In this document: positions 37,401 to 42,364 of the stretch, in pieces | How the letters are laid out: every line of letters begins with the position of its first letter | Position numbering within the stretch: position 1 is the stretch's first letter | NCBI RefSeq assembly: GCF_007679965.1 | Contig: NZ_VEHL01000001.1 | Location: forward strand, 1,116,001 to 1,180,000 | Direction of reading: 5' to 3' | Length of the DNA stretch: 64,000 nt | Source of the DNA: Bordetella genomosp. 13 | GTDB lineage: Bacteria; Pseudomonadota; Gammaproteobacteria; Burkholderiales; Burkholderiaceae_B | The notes under the pieces: generated by a model | What the model was told of the DNA's origin: nothing | Database searches by the model: none | What the model saw: the letters and a program-made list of their open reading frames with translations, nothing else | Program-made: the position numbers and the translations under genes

Positions 37401-38618
37401 GACGCCGTGCGCGCGGCGGATACCACGGCGGCGCGGCGCGACCTAGCGCGCGACTACCAGCAGGCCAGCCAGCTGCACCTGGTGAACTGGCTGCGCACGC
37501 GCTATGGCGAGGGCACGACCAGCGGCCAGCACTACGACGGCACGACCGATGCGGTGGCCTTCTTCAACAGCCTGCCGGCCGAGCAGCAGCGCGTCTATGC
37601 GCGCAACGTGTACTTCGCGGAGCTGAAGGCGGGCGGCCGCGAGTACAACGACGACGGCGGCGTGCGGGCCGGCAGCTACCTGCGCAGCCGGCAGGCCATC
37701 GCCGCGCTGTTCCCACAGAACGACGCGGCGGGCAAGCCGATCGCCTACGACGGCGACGTCACCCTGTTCGGCGATGCGGGCATCCAGACGCGCTTCGGCG
37801 GCGACATCCAGATCATGACGCCGGGCGGCAGCCAGATCTATGGCGTGGAGGGCCTGCCGCCGCCGGGCATCAACGGCACGGCCGGCGTCATCACGCAGGG
37901 TTCGGGCAACATCCAGCTGTTCTCTCTGGACGACGTGCTGCTGGGCCAGAGCCGCGTGATGACCACCTTCGGTGGCGACATCGTGGCCTGGTCGGTGCAG
38001 GGCGACATCAACGCGGGCCGGGGCTCGAAGACGGCGCTGGTGTACACGCCGGTGCGCCGCGTGTACGACGCGCTAGGCAACGTGGCGCTGTCGCCTAACG
38101 TGCCGTCCACCGGCGCGGGCTTCGCCACGCTGGATCCGTTGCCGGAAGTGGCGCCGGGCGACGTGGACCTGTATGCCCCGCTGGGCACCATCGACGCGGG
38201 CGAGGCGGGCATCCGTGCCTCGGGCAACGTCAACGTCGCGGCGCTGCAGGTGCTCAACGCGGCCAACATCAAGTCCCAGGGCGAGAGCGTGGGCGTGCCG
38301 ACCATCGCGGCGGTCAACGTCGGCGCGCTGACCTCGGCCAGCTCGGCGGCCACCTCGGCGGCCTCGGCCGCGCAGGATGCGGTGGCGCGCTCGCAGGCCG
38401 CGGCACGCCAGAACCTGCCGTCCATCATCTCGGTGCAGGTGCTGGGCTTCGGCGAAGAGGGCGCGCCGGCCGCCCCGGCGCCGCGCCCCGACCGCCCGCG
38501 CGGCCAGCCCGTCAGCTACGATCCGGGCAGCGCCATCCAGATGGTGGGCAACGGGCAGCTGGACGCCCAGGGCCGCAGCCGCCTGACCGACGCCGAGCGC
38601 CGCAATCTGGCGCAGTAG
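25446..38618 (+). CDS. Giant filamentous-haemagglutinin-family exoprotein
   Basis: A 4390-residue secreted protein. The start at 25446 follows AAGGA and gives a long signal peptide ending SSAAHA. Residues about 175-320 are a TPS/haemagglutination domain: ILNWDTFDIGRNTTLAF and VNQNGVVFSGSSQVDVRNLVV. Most of the body is beta-helix-type Gly/Ala/Ser/Thr-rich repeats. From about residue 3800 it matches the C-terminal part of DUF3739-type haemagglutinins (DDISVVSAGRDIIFGSFNVAGPGTLDISAGRNL, FFNSLPAEQQRVYARNVYF, GGDIQIMTPGG). No TpsB transporter gene lies nearby, whereas T2SS genes flank it. A low-GC segment (about 28490-29460) interrupts the otherwise GC-rich gene. A lone CATAC cysteine pair sits near residue 2242. 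Confidence 0.9.
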   Translation: MQGKSLASTRIVRTRSHGAASLHRSAPVFRMAPLAHALAALLLAGGSSAAHAAGGAWFAQSGSSKGAGFTRSPAIVMPGGNARAQQQQAQAQQRLQQSIQNLNRSASSISQQLAMQAAARRAAQDEVSAPDGYRQGGLWDKDASGNALAWSGAERPVASEQNGQTKVTVKQTADKAILNWDTFDIGRNTTLAFDQKSTDAVLNKVVGSVAPSRIQGRIQGDGTVMVVNQNGVVFSGSSQVDVRNLVVAATRTDQTRTEGGQTINLLDEQFLQRGIFSADDSTAAFSGAQGAIQVQAGASIVTRAPSTATQGGGYVLLMGTEVHNAGAISTPAGQVTMAAGDDFIIRRGQGTESNLYSTTRGNEVTAVRRNLATSALVENAGLLIATTGDITLTGADVRQQGSIAATTSVDVRGTLHLRTAAQSGEAAGQVGSITLAPQATSAILLEANTDLTALDSQRKAALELLAKPEASRYRTDQSLVEIVSDGTVDFQDQSLTLATGGQIAVTAGARALVRQGATLDVSGAVGVRVAMESNNLSVNIQGNEQRDAPVNRDDGALNSNDVWVDRRDLVFVKGDYNADTNPNGTPDRWYTAGGLLEVSGYVANAEHTAGEWMAQGGTVRFAGKEVVTQAGSRINLSGGTLDVQPGYINMSWLRGADGRLYNVSTAPGDILYTGIYNGYEATSARWGEKATRRFYSPLIGPRQRYEAGYTVGRDAGSLVVATTASVLEGELVSDVFNGDRQVDRPQAGVDGYNQSQTAAARRARLWIGNYLPTYDTATGVLGYELDKTWIGQEIVFGGAQQGLAETLGLDTPMSEEQAGTIRLDAEALGRYRLGGITTASESVTVDNVLQVDNGGEIALNAHDVQINANLVARGGRISLGDAELPDQANADAHVSVAENVMLDARGIWTDLRRDAADVSGVPYVDGGSVILRSTGSVTLQQGSVIDVSSGGVLERDRALRRAGRGGDVTLAANVRALNKVPGVVTIGGDIRGYGVVGGGTLMVESGATVSIGGRVLEQNGILKAGEITKAALVLNEELSVDVGDALPVDYAYIKNFAAAGEVVEAFPSSWPFVTLIGDWHIPIPINVLGGGEVIQIFYNDSDGVSHYLQLTPRDTQQAIIPKGSVITFMSRSSPSISFPSFTVPDGVFREGFPIAPTPAVIKAGNPSPVATTFSPGTLIPAGVSLGEDVAVLPVLQLPQPFFEAGFTHYDVRSQTELLVASNSTLNVRMPVFTLNVEAQQIASPGATSEIIRTWLPPIYLQDPISAVLKQRGGASLTLGSGSAVLNAYRTLSVEEGAVITVDPGEQIRLFSTGQMTVDGTLNAPGGSITLGQIGIAATSAGEGYNSGVSQAHTRSIWIGDHALLDVSGRAEMAVDQQGRRYGNVSEGGSIVVGGQIDETKGTVSAPDLFVVVRPGAVLDASGAAGSLYVQGKGEQSVASAGGSIALSSSAGLYTDGTLRAASGGEGAAGGTLAVGLEAPFYRTAGVQSAVLQPRELLLRQAQGASQLADDAQPDLSAGLTYGQATLGVDRISAGGFDNLVLFSNGLISFDGNVSLDMGQSIRLYSKAMGLSQDAADSSRVALNSPYLRLAGVSTIKSPGDVYTSPALSDGQTRLYTAGDLRAIADLIDIRDAVHFGAKGTVPQVLGALSVERRTFNDVTLYSRGDIRFLGGVSTSQIASGVSTELASPRNINLMAAQVYPATGVGARVLVGRDWGTASDGSTLYDPDYKLTIGRTTDADPAVPYSVFGSLTLGASTIEQGGVLRAPLGSLVFGTQTGSIGIANHVVLLPGSLTSVSAAGLVMPYGGTTDGITYSYAGQTVNLQGVGSLASSVTLGGRQVDVQQGAILDLSGGGDLTGAAFVSGRGGSTDARYHPLVQNRADGSFTLPGLNTNPVYAIVPSSQAVYAPVAAEGGAVDPNIGRQITIGAGVSGLPAGTYTLLPSTYALLPGAFRVELNGAASAAVPDRALALRNGSWSVAGRLSTVNTGSATRPGGIQDTLSTRITLTSADVLRKYSQYVETSYADFVRADAQRLGVARAMLPADARTLRLSLKPGAGADSFHFEGLARFQGAEDGYGGAVTVDGTNSGRVEIVGPDAAATPGYAGVTYRADQLNALGAPRLQIGGNARATYGADGNQMTFAGAENGLTREVVLRAGAQLSAPEVFLIADDPLGTSRSIVIEPGASINTIGRGAPAYDSSQGYYYATVGGASSSVIAASNGWLDLIAVDATQNPDTASNLSIGVCATACVDTTRLYSEGTIALAADGDIQFGDAVRYGTRNLSLLVSAFNVGSAESLAQAAAQRTLPNGLTLNQELLGRLLSGDTDYGAPALENLILTARQSLNFFGTVSLDTRDPVTGVSSLSRLVLGAPAIYGAGAAGDVATLSTSTLVWNGAATAPGAIINGGAGTGAGTLNVEAERIEFGFGPSAQANGSASLDRMAVGFDTVNLNASDRVTANHKGTFSVYASRGAYVEGSGYAYEGGTLNINTPLLTGEAGAVSRVKAGGAITLATPQGQQSGASSDALGAEWAFDGASINVDSAIVLPSGKLTLAAQGDVTLTGNARIDMSGRKVDFFDVSQYSWGGDVVVQSRAGNITQAAGSTVDLSAQNNQAGRLTATALDASAGLIDLQGGILGAASGQYDAGGTLVSYGFGGVELHGQRIADFSGLNQRLTDGQVFGLRSFQTKEEGLALVVGDELRARQIEVSVDNGTLTVQGKVDASGEQVGSIRLAAGRGLTLAGTSLLDTHGTALRVDSYGKIIDAPNRAVIELNAGSGQLVLADGARMDLRAGTGAPLAADAARPAAGENDGLPRGTVTLYAPRLGGVTAGDVDVDARGTVSIQGAQTVALVANQRYADSDAAQDADADAVVRPGTDAASGKAYRLIDQAYLNKKNAQSVLFMDAAVADLRSGGTLAGKLGGLLAYQDAFHLRPGVEIVTANDLRISGDVDLSGYRYASVNPHSQKTAVYGSGEPGVLTIRAAGNMDINGSLTDGFSLPNGLVTPDDNGWILKTGLQPFGGDVVVPASGLVTLNDGTSYPAGTKLNFAVPIKAVTLTAGTVIGADVTLSAPLVVPAGTVLAAPIYSAGGAVLQAAGTRLAESVTLAAGTRLGAGSVLTANAAINAMTWPAGVPLPATFLQNGRLALKAGSIVPWNVNVRLVGNPASVVLRPRTASNGQQGYNWAVAQLLPEGSLSWSMRLVAGADAAAADTRARLAGAQGSLTLGDAHVATSGTKSLYPVFSVLRTGTGDLDVLASGDFRMLSQYGVYTAGTQSAGGDDAAYNLARGTYTPSSSSVLGAEGSSYEPFVNDGSARNLYAAYYPTGGGDLLLRAGGTISGDSLGVSTQDPTSTDRIQHSSANVGNWLWRQGTGSGSGADSVDTAWWINFGTYTRAPFSFDSAVFAGINMPYLTGFTGVGTLGGGNLTVESGGNAGTLAARGGTDTKDVPRSDGLVLAVGSTGRVDGATGALTLTGGGDLNVRIGGQFNPYVDRAMSPSGQAQMDLFGVLANLRGDTALSAASLGSLSLAYGIANPADVRALEPLRASRASAFGGLVVLPGDSSFSLSTRGDLVLAGAGDPGRVALQNSTPFTMGDTEYSGGGLSWFSLWTGHSGINLSSVGGNLTPSTQTENANLSGLVTPISGQNYSQTDGRFVFPSILSAVASSGSIYFSSFGTGPSAAPYALMLAPSASSSLKLLAQDSVYASNYSVNVSGADPAFVPTPQRAAFVGRTDSGENSVVVASNVGADSVGSTVERFPIVAFGSASAADVSRTNDVAMRVYANQGDIVGLRTGELLTFSTGQVQYEGAGPVWMLAGRDIVGSGTRLGQPGSLPQEFSGGAGTSIGNVFIHTHQDDISVVSAGRDIIFGSFNVAGPGTLDISAGRNLRQENQASIASLGPIVNVDPNDHSSGANIAITVGAGKNGPDYAAFVRQYLDPANQAVTGQPLADQPGKVVHVYSGELTLTQWLAENYGYTGDAEGEQAFLQAKQQELDAVRAADTTAARRDLARDYQQASQLHLVNWLRTRYGEGTTSGQHYDGTTDAVAFFNSLPAEQQRVYARNVYFAELKAGGREYNDDGGVRAGSYLRSRQAIAALFPQNDAAGKPIAYDGDVTLFGDAGIQTRFGGDIQIMTPGGSQIYGVEGLPPPGINGTAGVITQGSGNIQLFSLDDVLLGQSRVMTTFGGDIVAWSVQGDINAGRGSKTALVYTPVRRVYDALGNVALSPNVPSTGAGFATLDPLPEVAPGDVDLYAPLGTIDAGEAGIRASGNVNVAALQVLNAANIKSQGESVGVPTIAAVNVGALTSASSAATSAASAAQDAVARSQAAARQNLPSIISVQVLGFGEEGAPAAPAPRPDRPRGQPVSYDPGSAIQMVGNGQLDAQGRSRLTDAERRNLAQ
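28490..29460 (+). other. Low-GC segment inside the giant haemagglutinin gene
   Basis: The reading frame stays open, but about 970 bp is much richer in A and T than the rest of the gene, with codons such as TTA, ATA and AAT. It encodes residues about 1015-1338 with few of the usual beta-helix repeats and several Pro- and aromatic-rich stretches. Boundaries are judged by eye. Confidence 0.65.
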
Positions 38619-38629
38619 GCGTGATGGGT

Positions 38630-38656
38630 CTCCCCGCCGCGCGGTGCGGCGGGGAG
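38630..38656 (+). terminator. Strong hairpin after the giant haemagglutinin gene
   Basis: Perfect 11-bp stem CTCCCCGCCGC (38630-38640) / GCGGCGGGGAG (38646-38656), 5-base loop, 12 bases after the stop. No long T tract follows (GTGTGATTT), so termination efficiency is uncertain. Confidence 0.65.
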
Positions 38657-38676
38657 GTGTGATTTGATGGTCACAT

Positions 38677-39735
38677 GTGGCGAAACCGTCCAATGGTGCC
38701 GGTTGGCGTCGCTCGATAGAGTGCGGGTTCCGTTATCGCAGCTTTGCGAGAACCGTAATCTTGTCTCGACTTCACCTGCCATCAGGGTGCCGGCCTTACG
38801 GTCTGGCGCTTAGCAACGACCTCGTATTCAAGGCCTTGTTCTGTAGCCATCCGCATCTGCTGTCGGATTTGATCAACGCGGTATGCCGACCTGTTGCGCC
38901 CATCCAGATCGTGGAGATGCTGAACCCCAGTATCCTCGGCGAGGACCCACGCGAAAAACGGGTGGAGTTCGATGTCCACGCACGCGATACCGCGGGGCGG
39001 CGATTCATCGTGGAAATGCAGCGGCGACGCGTGGCCCATTGGGCCGAGCGCAACGTGTATTACCTGGCGCGAGGGCTGTCGCGGCAGTTGCTGTCCGGCC
39101 AGGGTTACGGGCAGTTGAAGCCGTCCATCGGCGTCACGCTGCTGGAGCAGAGCTGGCTTCCCGATGTCTCGGATCAGTCTGATTGGCGCTTCACGCTGCG
39201 CGATGCGGCGCGGCCGGTCATAGAATTCTCGGACGTGCTGCAGTGGCATGTGGTCGAGTTGTCCAAGGCCCTGCCCTTGATCGATTCACGGTCCGCTGCG
39301 CTTCAGGCATGGGTTACTTGCCTGCGCCATAACCTGGACGAGGACATCATGAGTCAAATTGCTTATCCGCCGGTGCGCGAAGCACTCGATCATCTCGAGG
39401 CCATGTGCTCTGACGAAGAGCTGCAGATCCGTGCGGACCTTCGTGAAAAGGCGCTTTGGGCTGAACGGGATGCGCTGCATTTCGCGAAGATAGAGGGAAT
39501 CGAGGAAGGGCTGCAGCAAGGGTTGGAGCGAGGCCTGGAACAAGGCCTGGAACAAGGCCTGGAACGAGGCCGCCGGCAGGCGTTGCAAGACATACTGGAA
39601 CAGCAGATGCTTCGGCGTCTCGGGACTGTGCCTGCGCATGCCCGTGGCCGCTTGCAGCAGGCCGATGCGGCCCAGCTTGCCGATTGGAGCCTGAACCTGC
39701 TCGACGCCACGACCTTGGACCAGGTCTTTCGCTGA
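38677..39735 (+). CDS. Rpn-family recombination-promoting nuclease / PD-(D/E)XK transposase-like protein
   Basis: Resembles RpnA-like proteins formerly called transposase_31 or PDDEXK transposases. Early residues LSNDLVFKALFCSHPHLLSDLINAV and the nuclease core EFDVHARDTAGRRFIVEMQRR (catalytic D...ExQ pattern, about residues 97-118) are visible, followed by AERNVYYLARGLSRQL. The C-terminal region has a 'GLEQGLERG' helical repeat. The listed start is a GTG; the first 35 residues do not look like the family, so the true start may be a later TTG near 38761. It lies between the haemagglutinin gene and gspJ and may be mobile. Confidence 0.8.
   Translation: MAKPSNGAGWRRSIECGFRYRSFARTVILSRLHLPSGCRPYGLALSNDLVFKALFCSHPHLLSDLINAVCRPVAPIQIVEMLNPSILGEDPREKRVEFDVHARDTAGRRFIVEMQRRRVAHWAERNVYYLARGLSRQLLSGQGYGQLKPSIGVTLLEQSWLPDVSDQSDWRFTLRDAARPVIEFSDVLQWHVVELSKALPLIDSRSAALQAWVTCLRHNLDEDIMSQIAYPPVREALDHLEAMCSDEELQIRADLREKALWAERDALHFAKIEGIEEGLQQGLERGLEQGLEQGLERGRRQALQDILEQQMLRRLGTVPAHARGRLQQADAAQLADWSLNLLDATTLDQVFR
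39507..39566 (+). repeat. 12-bp in-frame repeats in the nuclease gene
   Basis: Five tandem 12-bp units (consensus AGGCCTGGAACA, the first two degenerate) encode a Gly-Leu-Glu-Gln tetrapeptide repeat. Units change length by four residues without shifting frame, which is usual in this family's C-terminal helix. Confidence 0.8.
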
Positions 39736-39797
39736 GCCCCCGGCACCGTCGTGGCTGCGAGTCGATCACGCTTATCCGACACTGGCTGGCGCCGCGA

Positions 39798-40613
39798 CTA
39801 CCGCAACGCAATCACCCTGCGATATCGCTCGTCCCCACGATCGGTGCGTTGCGCAATGAGCACCTCCAGTCCGCTGCTCTGCTTCGATTCCGCGGTGTAG
39901 GGCAACCGCGTCCACCCGGCGCCCGGCCGCCAGGCCCGTACCTCGAAATCCTGCACGTCCTGCAGCACCGCCACGGCGTTACGTGCGTCCGGCGCCGGCA
40001 GCGGAAAATGGTCGGAGGCCGGCGCGGCCGAGCGGTACAAGGTGCCGCGCTCGATCCACCAATACACGCGCTGCAGCATGCCGTTGGCGTCGGGCAGCGC
40101 GCGCACGATCTCGATGCGGAACGGCACGCGGCCACGCTCGGTGGTCAGGGACTCCGGCAGCAGGCGCTTGCGCAGCGGCAGGCCGTCTTCGTCCAGCTGC
40201 GGCCGGTTGCCATCTTCCGGCGACAGCGGCAGCTCCACCGTGGCGCGCAGGGCGATGTCGCGTTCGAACTGCTCCAGCGCGCGCAAGGTGGACAGCGTGG
40301 CTTCGGTGCTGCGGTCCAGGTGCGTGCTGGCGCGCGTGACGCTGTCCAGCGCGCGCCACGCGATCAGGCTGACGAAGGCCATCAGCACCACGGCCACCAG
40401 GATCTCGATCAGCGTGAAGCCGGCCTGGGCATGGGCTCCACGCTGGGGTCGGTGGAACCGGTGAGAGTCATGCACGCCGAGTCGCTTAGCGGCTACAGCC
40501 CGGTCCGCCAACAGGCTTGAGCGGCGATGCCGCTTGTTGGCCGCGCTATCCCGCCCTTCCATGCGATAGACGGGCGCTACGCGAGTAATCAGGAGGCGGC
40601 GCAAGGCGCTCAT
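39798..40613 (-). CDS. gspJ: T2SS minor pseudopilin GspJ
   Basis: Tip-complex pseudopilin. The prepilin motif QAGFTLIEILVAVVLMAFVSLIAWRALD lies at residues 62-89 counted from the ATG at 40613, then DRSTEATLSTLRALEQFERDIALRA and RVYWWIERGTLYRSAAP. That ATG overlaps the gspI stop (ATGA), supporting coupling, but it makes the leader 65 residues long. A GTG at 40475 would give a normal 19-residue leader. Protein length 271 or 225. Genes J-I-H run on the minus strand, about 19 kb away from the gspG-F operon. Confidence 0.85.
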   Translation of the reverse strand: MSALRRLLITRVAPVYRMEGRDSAANKRHRRSSLLADRAVAAKRLGVHDSHRFHRPQRGAHAQAGFTLIEILVAVVLMAFVSLIAWRALDSVTRASTHLDRSTEATLSTLRALEQFERDIALRATVELPLSPEDGNRPQLDEDGLPLRKRLLPESLTTERGRVPFRIEIVRALPDANGMLQRVYWWIERGTLYRSAAPASDHFPLPAPDARNAVAVLQDVQDFEVRAWRPGAGWTRLPYTAESKQSSGLEVLIAQRTDRGDERYRRVIALR

Positions 40614-41020
40614 TGCACCCGTCCCACGACACGGCTGAGGGTGGCCACGAGCCTGCGCGAGTCCTCGGCTTCGTAGACGTCGACGGTGACTTTTCGGAAA
40701 CCGGTTTTCAACAGGTCGACGCGCTGCTCGCACATGAAGTGGGCGTATCCCTGCGGGCAGGCGAAGCGCTGCGCGCCAGGGGCCGGCGCGCCGGGCTCCA
40801 GGTCGAGTTCGTTCAGCCGGTTCTCGGCCGAGATCATCGCCAGCGAGCGGTCGCGCAGCTTGCCGTTGTTCTGGGTCATGACACCCATGGTGCGCATGAC
40901 CGCCGCCAGGGCGATGCCCACGATGGCCAGGGCCACCAGCACCTCGATCAGCGTGAACCCGGCCTGGGCGCGCCGGCGCTGGCGCAAAAGGGGCATGGAC
41001 GTCGGCGTGGGCATGGACAT
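40610..41020 (-). CDS. gspI: T2SS minor pseudopilin GspI
   Basis: Minor pseudopilin of 136 residues from the ATG at 41020. The leader RRRAQAG is followed by FTLIEVLVALAIVGIALAAVMRTMG, the best-preserved prepilin motif of the three minus-strand genes. The GspI-specific body includes RDRSLAMISAENRLNEL, CPQGYAHFMCEQRVDLLKTGFRKVTVDVYEAED. It lies 10 bp after gspH. Alternative starts at 41059 and 40996 give longer or shorter leaders. Confidence 0.9.
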   Translation of the reverse strand: MSMPTPTSMPLLRQRRRAQAGFTLIEVLVALAIVGIALAAVMRTMGVMTQNNGKLRDRSLAMISAENRLNELDLEPGAPAPGAQRFACPQGYAHFMCEQRVDLLKTGFRKVTVDVYEAEDSRRLVATLSRVVGRVQ

Positions 41021-41030
41021 GCGGCGCCGC

Positions 41031-41537
41031 CTATTGCACCGAGAAGCGCCCGACCGCATCGCGCACCACCGACAGGGTGGACGTGCCGTCCGACAGTTGG
41101 ATGGCCCACGGCTCGCCGACGCGCTCGGCGTCCAGGGTGACGGTGGGGCGTGGGCCGACCTGCACCGCGGCGGACTGCCAGCGGCGTGCGTGCAGGGAGT
41201 CGTCCCGCGCGAAGGTGTCGGGCGGCGCCCCGGCCGACAGCACCGGGATGACGTCGCCGTCCGGGATGATCCAACTGGGGCGCACGAAACGATAGCCTTC
41301 GCGGTCGGCCTGCCAGACGATGCTGCGGCCGTCCAGGCGGACCTCGCTTTGCGCGATGATGAACATCTGTGCCAGTTGCTGGGCGTCCTGCCGCAGCACC
41401 CGGGCCGGGTCGGGACGCACGCTGAGACTGATGGCCGCCGTGCCGATGCCGATGATCATCAGCACCACCATCATCTCGATGAGCGTGAAGCCTTGCTGGC
41501 CGCGCGGGCGGCGCGGACGACGGCGGGCAGGTATCAC
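41031..41537 (-). CDS. gspH: T2SS minor pseudopilin GspH
   Basis: Minor pseudopilin. The prepilin motif QQGFTLIEMMVVLMIIGIGTAAISLSV is followed by ARVLRQDAQQLAQMFIIAQSEVRLDGRSIVWQADREGYRFVRP, typical of GspH. From the GTG at 41537 the leader is 16 residues (168 aa in all). The longest open frame (ATG 41657) would give a leader over 50 residues, which is unlikely. It is divergent from gspC with about 220 bp between, and starts the H-I-J operon. Confidence 0.85.
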   Translation of the reverse strand: MIPARRRPRRPRGQQGFTLIEMMVVLMIIGIGTAAISLSVRPDPARVLRQDAQQLAQMFIIAQSEVRLDGRSIVWQADREGYRFVRPSWIIPDGDVIPVLSAGAPPDTFARDDSLHARRWQSAAVQVGPRPTVTLDAERVGEPWAIQLSDGTSTLSVVRDAVGRFSVQ

Positions 41538-41666
41538 GGCAAGCTCCACGCGGTGGAAGTGGGGACCCAGGCTACTCCCGGAATGTGATGCATAGATGAA
41601 CCGGGGACCGCGATTGGCTGAACGAACCGCGACCATGTTCCGGCGTGGAAAATTCACTGGATCTGG

Positions 41667-41691
41667 GCGGTTTTTGCGTGTGAAACTCGTC
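41667..41691 (+). promoter_or_regulatory. Motif A promoter-like site upstream of gspC
   Basis: GCGG (41667-41670), 15 bases beginning TTTTT, then CTCGTC (41686-41691), 68 bp before the gspC ATG. It is the only motif-A copy outside the 6.6-10.8 kb block, which links gspC to the same regulon. Confidence 0.65.
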
Positions 41692-41758
41692 TTGGATTAA
41701 TACCCCGCGTCGGGCTGGTGGCCCGCGCCATTTCATGTCTCGCGCAAGGAAGCCGCCC

Positions 41759-42211
41759 ATGAAAACCCTGGGACGTATCGATCCGCGCGCGCTGGCGCGC
41801 CTGGTGGGATCCGTCGGCATCGTCGCCGCCCTCGCGGTGTGGGGATATCTGTTGTTCGAACCCCTGCCCGCCGCCGCGCCGCCAGCCGCCGCCTCCGCGC
41901 CCGCGGCCGACCCCAGCCACGAGAAGATCGTGCAGTGGTTCGTGCCCGGCCCGCTGAAGATCGAGGTGCAGGCCAGTGGCCTGATGTGGTCCAGCGCGCG
42001 GGCGGTGGCGGTGCTGTCCGTCAACGGCGGTGCGCCGCGCGCGTACGCGGTGGGCGACACGCTGGCCGATTCCGTCGTCGTGCGCCGCATCGGCCGCGAC
42101 GGCATCGAAGTGGACAAGGCCGGCGAGATCCTGCGTATCGCCGTGCCGGAGCAGCCGGGCGTGGCCGGCGGCGGCATCACCCGGGTATCGGGCGTGCACG
42201 CGGCGCGCTGA
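41759..42211 (+). CDS. gspC: T2SS inner-membrane protein GspC, short form without PDZ domain
   Basis: Connects platform and secretin. The 150-residue protein has one membrane helix (VGSVGIVAALAVWGYLLFEP, about 16-36), a Pro/Ala-rich linker, and a homology-region (HR) domain with LMWSSARAVAVLSVNGGAPRAYAVGDTLADSVVVRRIGRDGIEVDKAGEILRI. The PDZ or coiled-coil domain of larger GspC proteins is absent; it ends about 25 residues after the HR domain. AAGGA precedes the ATG at 41759. It is alone on the plus strand, divergent from gspH. Confidence 0.85.
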   Translation: MKTLGRIDPRALARLVGSVGIVAALAVWGYLLFEPLPAAAPPAAASAPAADPSHEKIVQWFVPGPLKIEVQASGLMWSSARAVAVLSVNGGAPRAYAVGDTLADSVVVRRIGRDGIEVDKAGEILRIAVPEQPGVAGGGITRVSGVHAAR

Positions 42212-42364
42212 TTGCGGATCGGCATCTCTGGCAAGAGCGTTGGCGGCGGCAGGACCGCCCTTCTGCGGCCGCGATGCATCGCCCGCCCCAGCCTCCGCAA
42301 CGCATCGACGCTCCCCGCCCTTTGGTGCTACCGTAGGCAGCGCCGCAACTGCTTCGCTGACACC

